From Alphaproteobacteria bacterium RIFCSPHIGHO2_12_FULL_63_12 (GTDB lineage Bacteria > Pseudomonadota > Alphaproteobacteria > Caulobacterales > Parvularculaceae): a stretch of 47,598 bases of DNA. The stretch is from the NCBI GenBank assembly GCA_001767925.1, contig MEMM01000132.1, positions 39,807 to 87,404 on the forward strand, read 5' to 3'. The position numbers and the translations under genes are program-made. Shown piece by piece: positions 27,460-37,415 of this stretch (position 1 is its first letter; every line of letters starts with the position of its first letter). The notes under the pieces are model-generated. The model saw only the letters and a program-made list of their open reading frames with translations, did not search any database and was not told the origin of the DNA.

Positions 27460-28962
27460 ATGAGTAAGCGGGGAACAAGATTGCTGGCGGCGGCGCTGAT
27501 GCTGGCTGTCGCGCCGACGGCGTCGTTCGGACAAGGCGCGCCGGGGTCAGGCGATCGCGAGGAAATGATCACGCTCGCCTCGAATGGCGGGCCGGCGATG
27601 ACCGATGTCGACGTCGCGGTCGGCAAATCGATGGTGCTGCGTTTCGATCGCCCGATCGTCGACGTGCTTGTCGGCGATCCCGAGGTCGCCGATGTCATTC
27701 CGCTGACCGATCGCAGCATCTATGTGATCGGCAAAGGCGTCGGCGGCACCAGCCTCACGCTGTTCGCGCGCGGCAAGCAGCTGGTCGGCGTCGTCGATCT
27801 CAATGTGACGCACGATCTTTTTGCCCTGAAAAAGCGCCTCTATGACATGATGCCGAACGAGCAGATCGAAGTTCGCGCGGACGGACAGGCGATCATCCTC
27901 GCAGGCGCGGTCACCGACAGCGGCGTTTCAACGCGCGCGTCCGAGCTCGCCCGCAATTTCACCGGCGCGGAAGGCGTCGTCAACAATATGATGACCGTGC
28001 GGCAATCGCAGCAGGTGATGCTGGCGGTGCGCTTTGCCGAAGTCTCGCGCTCGGCGCTGAAGGATGTCGGGATATCGACCGACGTCTTCTTCAACAGCGG
28101 CAAGGAGATCGGCGCCTTTCAGTCGGGCCGCCAGGTCATCCAGAACTCGCTGCCGGTCGGCGCGATCGGGCAGGAGGGATCGTTCATCGTCAATCCTGAA
28201 AAATTCGGCGCGGCGTTCGGCAAGTTCGCGCTCGGCGACGTGAAGTTCGACCTTTTGCTCGATGCTCTCGAGAAAAAGGGCATCGTTTCCATCCTCGCCG
28301 AACCGAACCTCATCGCGGTTTCCGGCCAGACGGCGAGCTTTCTCGCCGGCGGCGAATTCCCGGTGCCGATCGCGGTCGATGACACGAGCAACTCCCGGCG
28401 CATCGGCATCGAATTCAAGGAATTCGGCGTGCGCCTCTCCTTCACCCCGACGGTCATCGGCGAGACGATCAATCTTCTCGTCGAGCCGGAGGTGAGCGAA
28501 CTCGACCCGCAAAATTCGATCGTCCTCAACGGCTTCTCGATCCCGGGCCTGACGACGCGGCGCGCCCGCACCACGGTCGATCTGAAGAACGGCCAGAGCT
28601 TTTCCATCGCCGGCATGTTGCAGCGCAAGTTTATCGACGACATCGACCAGATGCCGGGCGTCGGCGATATACCGGTCCTCGGCGCGCTTGCCCGCAGCGC
28701 CTCCTACCGTCGCGAGGACACGGAGCTTGCGATCATCATCACCGCTTATTTCGTCGAGCCTTCGACGCTCGCCGAGCTTTCGGTCCCGACCGACTCGATG
28801 ATCCTTCCGCACGATCTCGAAATCTTCCTCCTTGGACGGATGGAAGGCGCGGAATGGCTGCACGGCGTAAAATCGAACAATCGCGTCACCGACGCCGGGC
28901 TTCCCCCGGTCGCCGATGCGAGCCCCGGCGTCGACGGACCCGTCGGCTATGTCGTCAAATAG
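27460..28962 (+). CDS. cpaC: Flp pilus secretin CpaC (RcpA)
   Basis: BON/N0-like N-terminus (GKSMVLRFDRPIVDVLVGDPEVADVIPLTDRSIYVIGKGVGGTSLTLF) and secretin core (LAEPNLIAVSGQTASFLAGGEFPVP). Confidence 0.95.
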   Translation: MSKRGTRLLAAALMLAVAPTASFGQGAPGSGDREEMITLASNGGPAMTDVDVAVGKSMVLRFDRPIVDVLVGDPEVADVIPLTDRSIYVIGKGVGGTSLTLFARGKQLVGVVDLNVTHDLFALKKRLYDMMPNEQIEVRADGQAIILAGAVTDSGVSTRASELARNFTGAEGVVNNMMTVRQSQQVMLAVRFAEVSRSALKDVGISTDVFFNSGKEIGAFQSGRQVIQNSLPVGAIGQEGSFIVNPEKFGAAFGKFALGDVKFDLLLDALEKKGIVSILAEPNLIAVSGQTASFLAGGEFPVPIAVDDTSNSRRIGIEFKEFGVRLSFTPTVIGETINLLVEPEVSELDPQNSIVLNGFSIPGLTTRRARTTVDLKNGQSFSIAGMLQRKFIDDIDQMPGVGDIPVLGALARSASYRREDTELAIIITAYFVEPSTLAELSVPTDSMILPHDLEIFLLGRMEGAEWLHGVKSNNRVTDAGLPPVADASPGVDGPVGYVVK

Positions 28963-28972
28963 GAGAGTTGGC

Positions 28973-29239
28973 ATGAGACTAAACATTCTGGCCGCCGCCG
29001 CGCTTCTCGCCGCCGCCGGCTGCGCCTCGAACCAGCACGATCTGAGCCCCAGCTTCGGACAGTCGTTCACCGCCAACGCCGCCGCGCAGATTATCGATCC
29101 GACGCCGGCGGCCGGCGCGCCCGAAGGCGACGGCGCGACGATCGATATCGCGGTCGCCCGCTACAAAACCGATAAGGTGAAAAAGGGCGACGCTGGCGAG
29201 TTCACGCCCGAAAACGAAACGGAAGAAGGCGAGAAGTAA
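28973..29239 (+). CDS. small lipoprotein with CpaD C-terminus-like motif
   Basis: AAAGCASNQHDLSPSFGQSFTANAAAQIIDP; sits at the usual cpaD position. Confidence 0.65.
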   Translation: MRLNILAAAALLAAAGCASNQHDLSPSFGQSFTANAAAQIIDPTPAAGAPEGDGATIDIAVARYKTDKVKKGDAGEFTPENETEEGEK

Positions 29240-29268
29240 CCGCCATCGCCGCGCCTATGGGGAGGCAT

Positions 29269-30717
29269 ATGCGTTTCTGGAAGGACGAAGACGGCGCTGT
29301 TCTTATCTATGTGACGCTTATTCTCGCGGCGTTCATCGGCGTCGGCGGCCTTGCGCTCGACGCCGGCCGCGCCTTCACGCTGCGCGAGGAAATGCAGCAG
29401 GCGGCGGATGCGGCGGCGCTCGCCGGCGCCTGGCAGCTTGACGGCACGGCGGCGGGCGCGGCGCGCGCCGACGCCGCCGCGCGCGCGGTCGTCTCGAACA
29501 GCCAGAAATGGGCGTCCGGAGGATCAGCGGCGGTGACGATCGCCGGCGGTACAGCGGGCGTTCAGTTTCTTTCGACGGTCCCTTCAAGCGACGACGCCGC
29601 GCTCACCTTCACGGCCGCGGCGCCGTTCGACTACGTCTGGGTGAAAACGACAGCGACGAATTTCGATCCTTGGTTCATGCGCCTGTTCGGCTTCAACGCT
29701 GTGACGCCGGTCGCAGCGGAGGCAGTGGCGCGCAAAGGCAGCTCGCAATGCCAGGTGACGCCGCTCTTCATGTGCCTGCCGGGCGGCGCCTCCTTTAATC
29801 CGACGGCGTGGGTCGGCCATCAGGTGTTGATGAAAGCGGCGCAGGGCGGCAGTTGGACCAACGGCAATTGGGGACTGCTCGATACGCCGGGCGGCTCGCA
29901 AAGCGCCGGCGCGCTTGCCAGCATGATCGCCGGCGTCAACGGACTGCCGCAGTGCATCGACAGCGCCGGCGTCGACACCAAACCCGGCAACGTCGCGTCG
30001 ATTTCGGCGGCGTTCAACGTTCGCCTCGACGTCTATGAGAACCTGCCCGGCAATGTGAACTACCAGAACACGGCCGGCTATCCGCCTGCGGAGCATGTTC
30101 AAAAAGGCACGGCGGCAAACGCCTCGTGCACGGCGCGGCCGACCTTTGTCGGCGGGGCGATTCCCCCCGGATTTCCGCGCGACGCCGACATCATTTCGAG
30201 CGGCGGCGCCACCAGATTCGGCAATGGTCAATGGGATTGTCTCACGTATTGGGCGCAGGCCCATCCCGGCGACACCCTCAACATCCCCGCCGCCTGCTCA
30301 TCGGCGGGCGGCATGACGCGATACGAAATGTATTTGCACGAGATCACCTCGCTCGCGAACAAGGCGCTTATCCCGGATCTTTCCGGCTCGGGCGGCGATA
30401 ATGGCGATCCCGCCGAGCGCTCGCCGATATGTTATACTGGCGGCCCGATTCCGCCGACGCCGACAACCCTCTCGCAACGTATCAATGACCGGCGCATCTT
30501 TACGGTCGCCGGCGTCGATTGCTCGACGATCGCGATCAACGGCAACACGCCAAATGTCCCCGTGCAGCAATATCTGTCGATGTTCCTGACGGAACCCGCA
30601 GGGACGCAGGGCTCCACCAACGGCGACGTCTACATGGAGATCGTCGGCTTCGACCAGGGCGGCGGCGGCGGGCTCGTGCCCATTCAGCTTCGCGAATGGA
30701 CGGAGCTTGTCCGGTGA
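29269..30717 (+). CDS. TadG-like pilus assembly protein
   Basis: DEDGAVLIYVTLILAAFIGVGGLALDAGRAFTLREEMQQAADAAALAGA. Confidence 0.88.
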   Translation: MRFWKDEDGAVLIYVTLILAAFIGVGGLALDAGRAFTLREEMQQAADAAALAGAWQLDGTAAGAARADAAARAVVSNSQKWASGGSAAVTIAGGTAGVQFLSTVPSSDDAALTFTAAAPFDYVWVKTTATNFDPWFMRLFGFNAVTPVAAEAVARKGSSQCQVTPLFMCLPGGASFNPTAWVGHQVLMKAAQGGSWTNGNWGLLDTPGGSQSAGALASMIAGVNGLPQCIDSAGVDTKPGNVASISAAFNVRLDVYENLPGNVNYQNTAGYPPAEHVQKGTAANASCTARPTFVGGAIPPGFPRDADIISSGGATRFGNGQWDCLTYWAQAHPGDTLNIPAACSSAGGMTRYEMYLHEITSLANKALIPDLSGSGGDNGDPAERSPICYTGGPIPPTPTTLSQRINDRRIFTVAGVDCSTIAINGNTPNVPVQQYLSMFLTEPAGTQGSTNGDVYMEIVGFDQGGGGGLVPIQLREWTELVR

Positions 30718-31313
30718 TTTTCGGCGGCCGCCTCAGTCGACGCGCGCCCCGCCTCTCCCTTGGGAGAGGCCAGCGAGGCGAAAGCCGAGCGGGTGAGGGG
30801 CGATCCTTCCAGCAGGACGCCAGCGGCGCCGCGCTCGTCGAGTTCACGCTGGTGTTTCCGCTGCTGCTGGTCTTTCTCGCGGGGCTTTCCGAACTCGGCT
30901 TCGCCGTTCACCAGCAGCATATTGTCCAGAAGGCGGTGCGCGACGCGGCCCGCTACGCCGCGCGCACGAATTATGCGCTGAAATCCTGTCCCCTTTCGGC
31001 ACAGCCGGAATGGGCCCAGATGGTGACGAATACGACGACCGTCGCTCTAAGGGGTAATCTCGACGCCGCGGCGCCGCTGTTGATCCCGACTTGGGACGGG
31101 TCGCGCGGCATCGACGTGCAGGTCACCGAGGCCTGTTTTGATCCGGCGTCGACGACGCCCGCGATTTTCAGCACGGCGGGCGCCGGCAATCGCATCCCCG
31201 TCATCACGGTTTCAGCTTCCGCGCCTTTCGCCGGCGTCGGCTTCCTGTCGCTGGTCGGATTATCGGCATTTGAGGTCACGGCGACGCACTCGGAAGCCTG
31301 GGTGGGTCTTTGA
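30714..31313 (+). CDS. TadE-like pseudopilin with repeat-derived N-terminal leader
   Basis: GTG start overlapping the tadG stop (GTGA); FQQDASGAALVEFTLVFPLLLVFLAGLSELGFAVHQQHIVQKAVRDAARYAAR. Confidence 0.82.
   Translation: MIFGGRLSRRAPRLSLGRGQRGESRAGEGRSFQQDASGAALVEFTLVFPLLLVFLAGLSELGFAVHQQHIVQKAVRDAARYAARTNYALKSCPLSAQPEWAQMVTNTTTVALRGNLDAAAPLLIPTWDGSRGIDVQVTEACFDPASTTPAIFSTAGAGNRIPVITVSASAPFAGVGFLSLVGLSAFEVTATHSEAWVGL
30747..30800. repeat. intergenic-type palindromic repeat located inside the tadE-like coding sequence
   Basis: ccccgcctctcccttgggagaggccagcgaggcgaaagccgagcgggtgagggg; inner palindrome cctctcccttgggagagg. Confidence 0.82.
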
Positions 31314-31314
31314 C

Positions 31315-31902
31315 ATGATGAAGCTCTTGCGATTCTTCCGCGAAACCCGCGCCGCGGCGCTCGTCGAGTTCAGTTTCATCGCGCCGCTGCTCTTTCTCCT
31401 CACCTTCGGCGTCGTCGAGCTCGGCTTTTTCTATTTTCAGTATCAGGCGCTCGATGCGGCGACGCGAATGGGCGCGAGGGTCGCCGCGACAAGGGGCCCG
31501 GCCATCACCGGCATGCCCGACTGCGGCGTCGCAGTGACGACGTCTCCCGGGAATTTCTGTTCGGCGACGGGCGCCGGAACGCAATGGTCGGCGACCTGCA
31601 CCGGCACGGCGTTAACCACTTCGGGCGGGGCCGTCGCTTCGGGGTGCGACGCCGCGATACTGGGCCGGATCTTGCAAGAGATGCAGCTTGTCTACCCCTC
31701 GCTGCAGCAGAGCAACATCGTGGTCGCTTTCTCCGGTTCCAATCTCGGCTTTGTCGGCAAGACCCGGCCTGTGCCGCTTGTCACCGTTCGGGTGACCGGC
31801 GTGGCGGCAAGCCTGCCGGTGCTCACCGCGCTCGGCGTCGGGACGTTCCTGATGCCTTCCTTCTCGACCAGTCTTCCTGCCGAAGACCTCGCGGGGACCT
31901 GA
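31315..31902 (+). CDS. TadE-like pseudopilin
   Basis: ETRAAALVEFSFIAPLLFLLTFGVVELGFFYFQYQALDAATRMGARVAA. Confidence 0.87.
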   Translation: MMKLLRFFRETRAAALVEFSFIAPLLFLLTFGVVELGFFYFQYQALDAATRMGARVAATRGPAITGMPDCGVAVTTSPGNFCSATGAGTQWSATCTGTALTTSGGAVASGCDAAILGRILQEMQLVYPSLQQSNIVVAFSGSNLGFVGKTRPVPLVTVRVTGVAASLPVLTALGVGTFLMPSFSTSLPAEDLAGT

Positions 31903-33146
31903 TGAAAATTCCATCGAACATGAAGAGCCTTGTCGCCATTCTCCGCTCCAACGAGATTGCGGCGGAGATCGAGGCCTATTGCGACGCATCGCCCGACATT
32001 CTGGGGCAAATCCGCCTCATCGAAAGCACGGTCGCCGACGCGCCTTCGATCATCAATGGCGGCGCGGACATCGTTGTTATTGAAACGGGCGACGCGGCGC
32101 AAACCGACATCACGGCGCTTGAACAGCTCTGCGCGTATGTGAGCCGCGGCGGGTCGTTCATCGTCATCATGAATGAGCCGTCGTCTGAGGTCATGCGGCG
32201 GCTCTTCCGCGCCGGCGTGACGGATGTGCTGTCAACGCCCGTGAACGCCGCCGAACTCGCGGCGGCGTTGAACGCGGCGCACGGCCGGAAAATCGAAACG
32301 CCGGCGCAAGCGGCGTCCGCATCCGGCAAGATCATCACCGTCGTCAAGACCGCCGGCGGCGTCGGGGCGACGACGCTCGCCGCCAATTTGGGCGGCGCGC
32401 TCGCCTCGATGGTCGAGGGCAAGGTCGCCCTGGTCGATTTGGATATTCAGTTCGGGCAGATCGCGACGGCGCTCGACGTGCGGCCGAGAATGACTGTGCT
32501 CGACGCGGTGCGCGCCGGCGCGCGGCTCGATCCGATCCTGCTTGCATCGACCTTCACCGAACATGACAGCGGCCTTCAAATTCTCGCCGCGCCGGGCGAC
32601 ATCACACCGCTCGAAGCGGTTACCGACCAATTCATCGACCGGCTTTTCATGCATTTGCGCGCGGTGGCCGCCGTCTCGATCATCGAGGTTCCCGCCGCCT
32701 GGACGCAGTGGATCGGCAACGCGCTCGACAAGTCCGATCGCGTCATTCCGGTCGCCGAGGCGAGCGTCAGAAGCGCCGCAGGCGCGGCGCGCATCAATCA
32801 GAGCTTCATCGATTTCGGGCTGACGGGCCTCAATCTCCATTTGATCGTCAACAAATATGAGAAGACGATCGAGAACAATGAGCGGGCGAAAAGAATAGGC
32901 GACATTTTCCTCGCCCGGCCCGCGGGCGTCGTTCGTCTCGACGTCAGGACGGCGCAGGACGCTGCGGATCGCGGACTGCTCTTTTCGGCGGTTTCGCAAA
33001 AATCGCTGGCCGCGAAAGATATCGAAACGAACGCCCGGAATATCGCGGGCGCGCTTGGCCTCTCTGTTCGCTCGGAGCCGGCGGCCGCGCCGCCGCTCGC
33101 GCGCATCCTGGGCGGCCGGACCGGATCAAGGGGGCGTGCGCAATGA
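31902..33146 (+). CDS. cpaE: CpaE-like pilus localisation ATPase (ParA/MinD-like)
   Basis: KTAGGVGATTLAANLGGALA; VALVDLDIQFGQIATALDVRPRMTVLDAV; receiver-like N-terminus. Confidence 0.92.
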   Translation: MKIPSNMKSLVAILRSNEIAAEIEAYCDASPDILGQIRLIESTVADAPSIINGGADIVVIETGDAAQTDITALEQLCAYVSRGGSFIVIMNEPSSEVMRRLFRAGVTDVLSTPVNAAELAAALNAAHGRKIETPAQAASASGKIITVVKTAGGVGATTLAANLGGALASMVEGKVALVDLDIQFGQIATALDVRPRMTVLDAVRAGARLDPILLASTFTEHDSGLQILAAPGDITPLEAVTDQFIDRLFMHLRAVAAVSIIEVPAAWTQWIGNALDKSDRVIPVAEASVRSAAGAARINQSFIDFGLTGLNLHLIVNKYEKTIENNERAKRIGDIFLARPAGVVRLDVRTAQDAADRGLLFSAVSQKSLAAKDIETNARNIAGALGLSVRSEPAAAPPLARILGGRTGSRGRAQ

Positions 33147-34555
33147 ATTTTCGTTTTACCGATCTGAAGAGCAAACGCGGCGGCGACACGCCGGCGGGCG
33201 CGCAAACGCTTGTTCGAAAGGAGCCGTCGCTCGCCGAGACGCGGTCGGCCGCGCCGGTTATTCCCCTCAACAAGGGTGAGGCGTCGACTCACGATTATCT
33301 CGACCTCAAGGTTCGCCTTCACCAGCGCTTGATCGAGGAAATCAATCTCAGCGTCCTCGACCGCGTGGATCGGGCGGATCTGAAACTCGAGATCAGCGGC
33401 GCGATCGGCCGTCTGCTCGCGGACGAAGACAAGCCGCTCAACACCCGCGAGCGCGAGACGATCATCGACGAGCTTGTCGATGAGCTGATGGGATTCGGGC
33501 CGCTCGAGCCGTTGCTCGCCGACGACACCGTCGCCGACATTCTCGTCAATACGCCGCATTTGGTCTATGTCGAGCGTCGCGGTGTCCTTGAAGAGACGAA
33601 TGTGCGGTTCAAGGATGACGCACATCTCCTGCGCATCATCGACCGCATCGTCGTGCAGGTCGGCCGCCGGATCGACGAGGGAACGCCGCTTGTCGACGCA
33701 CGCCTGCCGGACGGCAGCCGCGTCAACGCCGTCATCCCGCCCGTCGCGATCGACGGGCCGCTTCTTTCCATCCGCAAATTCTCGCGCATTCCCTACGATC
33801 TCGAACGGCTCGTCGAAGTCGGATCGATGACGAAGTCATGCGCTGACGTGCTGAAAGGCGTCGTCAGATGCCGGCTCAACCTTCTGATTTCAGGGGGCAC
33901 CGGCACCGGCAAGACGACGCTCCTCAATGCCGTGTCGCGCTATATCGGGGAAAAGGAGCGCATCGTGACCATTGAGGACGCGGCGGAATTGCAGCTGCAA
34001 CAGCGCCATGTCTGCCGCATGGAGACGCGCCCGACGAACATCGAGGGTAAAGGCGAGATTTCGCAGCGCGAACTTGTCAAGAACGCGCTCCGCATGCGTC
34101 CCGACCGCATTATCGTCGGCGAGGTTCGCGGCGGCGAGGCTTTCGACATGATGCAGGCGATGAACACCGGTCATGACGGTTCGATCACCACGGTTCACGC
34201 CAATACGCCGCGCGACGCGCTCTCACGACTTGAACAGATGGTGTCGATGGCGCATCTCGACATTCCGACGCGCGCCATCCGCAACCAGATCGCCTCGGCG
34301 CTCGATGTCGTCGTCCAGATCAAGCGCTTCGCCGACGGCGTCCGCCGGGTCGTCTCTGTTCAGGAGATCACCGGCATGGAGGGCGAGGTCGTCACCATGC
34401 AGGAAATCTTCCGCTTCAGGCAGGAACGGATCGACAATGACGGCCGCGTCATCGGGCATTTCGAGGCGACCGGCGTCAGACCGCATTTCTACGAGACGTT
34501 CCTCGCCAACGGCCTCGCCGCGCCCGAACTCTTCGCCGCCGGGAGCCGGACGTGA
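33143..34555 (+). CDS. cpaF: CpaF/TadA pilus assembly ATPase
   Basis: [75 protein letters not shown]. Confidence 0.97.
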   Translation: MNFRFTDLKSKRGGDTPAGAQTLVRKEPSLAETRSAAPVIPLNKGEASTHDYLDLKVRLHQRLIEEINLSVLDRVDRADLKLEISGAIGRLLADEDKPLNTRERETIIDELVDELMGFGPLEPLLADDTVADILVNTPHLVYVERRGVLEETNVRFKDDAHLLRIIDRIVVQVGRRIDEGTPLVDARLPDGSRVNAVIPPVAIDGPLLSIRKFSRIPYDLERLVEVGSMTKSCADVLKGVVRCRLNLLISGGTGTGKTTLLNAVSRYIGEKERIVTIEDAAELQLQQRHVCRMETRPTNIEGKGEISQRELVKNALRMRPDRIIVGEVRGGEAFDMMQAMNTGHDGSITTVHANTPRDALSRLEQMVSMAHLDIPTRAIRNQIASALDVVVQIKRFADGVRRVVSVQEITGMEGEVVTMQEIFRFRQERIDNDGRVIGHFEATGVRPHFYETFLANGLAAPELFAAGSRT

Positions 34556-35520
34556 ATGTGACCGTCATACAGATTGTTCAGGCGATCGCCTTTGTCGCGG
34601 TCATTTTGACGGTCGAAGGCGTTTATCTTTTCATCCGCAGCAATAATCGCCGCGAGAAAGCGGCAAATCGACGAATGGCGATTGCGGCGGCGCGAAACGA
34701 ACGCGTCCTCAATCCGGAGCTGTTCCGCAAGCAGGTCGAGGGCGGGTTTCTTTCAGGACTTCTCGGCGATCTGATACCCGGGTTTACGAGGCTGATCTGG
34801 CGCGCGGCGATACGCGTGAAGCCGGCTGAATTTTTCATGATCATGTGCGCGATCGCGGCGGCGACCGGGTTATTGTCAGCCGGCGTATTGCACGCACCCC
34901 TCCTTTTCAGCCTGATCCTTTCCGCGCTTCTCGGCTTCGCGGTTCCCTGTCTATTCCTCAAAGCCCTCGCCGATCGGCGCGAAAAAAGATTTGCCGACCA
35001 ACTGCCGATGGCGATCGACATCATGGTTCGCGGCCTGCAGGCCGGCCATCCGGTGCCGGTAGCAATCGAAATGGTGGCGCGCGAGGTTGAAGATCCGATC
35101 GGCTCGGAATTCGGCCACGCGCTCGATGAAATGAATTACGGTCTCGATCGCGGCGTCGCCATGCGCAACATCGCGACGCGCTTCACCAATCCGGAATTCC
35201 GCTTCCTCGTTTCATCGATCGAAATGCAGAAGGAAACGGGAGGTAATCTCGCGGAAATTCTCACCAATCTTTCAAAGGTCATCAGAGAGCGCTCGACAAT
35301 GCGCAAGAAAATCGTTGCGATTTCGGCGGAAGGCCGCATCACCTGCTTTGTCGTCGGCGGGCTGCCCTTTCTCCTCGTGCTTGCGATCATGGGTCTCAAT
35401 CCGGCTTTCTTCCTCGAAGTCATCGATGACAAACTGTTCTGGCCGATGATCGGCGGCGGCTTCGTGCTCTGGGTCCTCGGCATCACCTGGATCTGGCGCA
35501 TGGTGAATTTCAAGTTCTGA
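34552..35520 (+). CDS. tadB: TadB pilus platform protein (type II secretion F family)
   Basis: RFADQLPMAIDIMVRGLQAGHPVPVAIEMVAREVEDPIGSEF; ETGGNLAEILTNLSKVIRER. Confidence 0.94.
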   Translation: MNVTVIQIVQAIAFVAVILTVEGVYLFIRSNNRREKAANRRMAIAAARNERVLNPELFRKQVEGGFLSGLLGDLIPGFTRLIWRAAIRVKPAEFFMIMCAIAAATGLLSAGVLHAPLLFSLILSALLGFAVPCLFLKALADRREKRFADQLPMAIDIMVRGLQAGHPVPVAIEMVAREVEDPIGSEFGHALDEMNYGLDRGVAMRNIATRFTNPEFRFLVSSIEMQKETGGNLAEILTNLSKVIRERSTMRKKIVAISAEGRITCFVVGGLPFLLVLAIMGLNPAFFLEVIDDKLFWPMIGGGFVLWVLGITWIWRMVNFKF

Positions 35521-35532
35521 CGGGGCGGGGCG

Positions 35533-36462
35533 ATGATGGAAACTCTTCTTCTGACGGCGGTGTTCGCAGCGGTCGTCCTCGTGGTCGTCGGCGTCGCGGG
35601 CGTCATGCAGCGCGATCCCGCCTTGCGCCGGATGGCGACCGGGGGGCATTCGCCTGGCGCGCCAGGTTCGATCTTTTACGAAAAGAAGCGGTCGAAAATT
35701 CTCGATCTTCTTGAACCGGTGCAAAAGCAGCTCGCGCAAAGCGACGCCAAACAGGTCGGCGTCGTCAAAGGCCGGCTGGTGCAGGCGGGCTTTTATCATC
35801 CCTCAAGCGTCGAGATCTATTACACAGCGCGGGTGACCCTTGCGCTCGGCCTTGCCGTTGCGGCGGTCCTCGCTCTTTTATTCCTGTTGCCGCCAGTTGG
35901 CGCCAACGGCGCCCTGATCCTCGTTCTTGGCGGCGCGACGACCGGCTATTACCTGCCGGCGCTGATCCTCGGATTGCGGATCAAGGACCGGCAGACGGCG
36001 TTCCGGCACGGCATGCCGGATGCGATGGACATGATCCTCGTCGGCGTCGAGGCCGGCCTGTCGCTGCCGGCGTCCATTAAGCATCTTTGCGACGAATTCG
36101 CCGACGCGCACCCGGTCATTGCGGAACAGTTCCGCATCGTGACCCTCGAATTCCAGGCGGGAAAGAGCCGCCCCGATGCGCTCGCCTCGCTCGCAAAGCG
36201 CATGGATGTTCAAGAAGCGCGGGTCTTCTCGACGATGATCGCCCAGTCTGAAACGCTTGGCACAAGCCTCGCAACGACCCTGCGGGTGCTGGCTGAGGAA
36301 ATGCGGCGCGACAGGATGTTGAAGGCGGAACAAAAGGCGGCGGAACTTCCGGTCAAGATGGCGATACCGCTCGTCATGCTGATCTTCCCGGCGCTTTTCT
36401 CCGTCATCATGACCCCGCTCGCGATCCGGATTTTCCGAGCGCTTGGCAACATCGTTTCCTGA
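35533..36462 (+). CDS. tadC: TadC pilus platform protein (type II secretion F family)
   Basis: RHGMPDAMDMILVGVEAGLSLPASIKHL; GTSLATTLRVLAEEMRRDRMLKAEQKAAELPVKMAIPLVMLIFPALF. Confidence 0.94.
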   Translation: MMETLLLTAVFAAVVLVVVGVAGVMQRDPALRRMATGGHSPGAPGSIFYEKKRSKILDLLEPVQKQLAQSDAKQVGVVKGRLVQAGFYHPSSVEIYYTARVTLALGLAVAAVLALLFLLPPVGANGALILVLGGATTGYYLPALILGLRIKDRQTAFRHGMPDAMDMILVGVEAGLSLPASIKHLCDEFADAHPVIAEQFRIVTLEFQAGKSRPDALASLAKRMDVQEARVFSTMIAQSETLGTSLATTLRVLAEEMRRDRMLKAEQKAAELPVKMAIPLVMLIFPALFSVIMTPLAIRIFRALGNIVS

Positions 36463-36474
36463 AGGGGCGAACAA

Positions 36475-37401
36475 ATGAGCATCATTTCCGGCATCAGCGC
36501 TTCTTTTGTCTTTTCGCGGGCAGGAAAAGCGGCGGCCGCGGCGGTGATTTCCCTTGCCGCCAACGGTTGCGCGACCGTGAAAACGATGACCGATGATTTC
36601 GAACGCAAATGGGAAGATCCAAAAAGCATCCTCGCCCAGATGGATGAAACGGCCGCGGCGAACCGCGCCTCGGATTCCTCCGCCGCGCAAATGGCCGCTT
36701 TCAACTCGAATGACTGCGCCAAGAAGGCGGGTCTTCTCGATGAGACGGCGGATGAGGCGACGTTGACGGCGAGACAGATCGTCGGCGGCGAATGCCTGCT
36801 CGCCTCGGGCAAGAACGAGGAAGCGTCAAAGCTTTTTGCGATCGCCGAGGAAAATGCAGGCGGCGCGATCGCGCTGCAGGGAAAAGGCGTCGCCCTTGTC
36901 CGGCTTGGAGATTTTCAGCAGGCGTCAACGGCGCTGCAATCGGCGACCGCGCTCGATCCGTCGCTCTGGCGCGCCTGGAATGCGTATGGCGTCGCCGCGG
37001 ACAATCTCGGACTGAAAGACGAAGCCATCGCGTCATTTGAAAAAGCCGCCGAGCTTAACCCGGCGGACGGCGCGGCGCTCAACAACCTCGGCGTTGCGCT
37101 TCTCAAGACCGACCGGCGCCCCGAAGCGATCGCGGCGCTGAAACGCGCGCTCGAGGCGGACGGCGCGCGTGAGGCCGCGGAAGCCAATCTTCGCCTCGCT
37201 TATGCGCTCGATGGCGATTATGCGAATTCGACCCGCGCGCTGCCGGATACGGAGCGTGCGATCGGGCTCAACAATGCCGGCGTTGCGGCGGCGACGCGCG
37301 GCGACACCGCCGAGGCAAAGCGCCTGTTCGCGCGCGCGATCGAGGAGAGCCCGCATTTCTACGCCAAGGCGTACAACAATCTCTCCTTGCTGACTGAATA
37401 A
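36475..37401 (+). CDS. TPR-repeat protein (TadD-like)
   Basis: repeated TPR motifs (LGLKDEAIASFEKAAELNPADGAALNNLGVALLKTDRRPEAIAALKRAL). Confidence 0.87.
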   Translation: MSIISGISASFVFSRAGKAAAAAVISLAANGCATVKTMTDDFERKWEDPKSILAQMDETAAANRASDSSAAQMAAFNSNDCAKKAGLLDETADEATLTARQIVGGECLLASGKNEEASKLFAIAEENAGGAIALQGKGVALVRLGDFQQASTALQSATALDPSLWRAWNAYGVAADNLGLKDEAIASFEKAAELNPADGAALNNLGVALLKTDRRPEAIAALKRALEADGAREAAEANLRLAYALDGDYANSTRALPDTERAIGLNNAGVAAATRGDTAEAKRLFARAIEESPHFYAKAYNNLSLLTE

Positions 37402-37415
37402 GCGGGCCAAGGCCA

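Noticed and set aside
27928-29076. 382-aa minus-strand ORF opposite cpaC
   Set aside because: Low-complexity Arg/Asp-rich antisense reading of a clear secretin gene.
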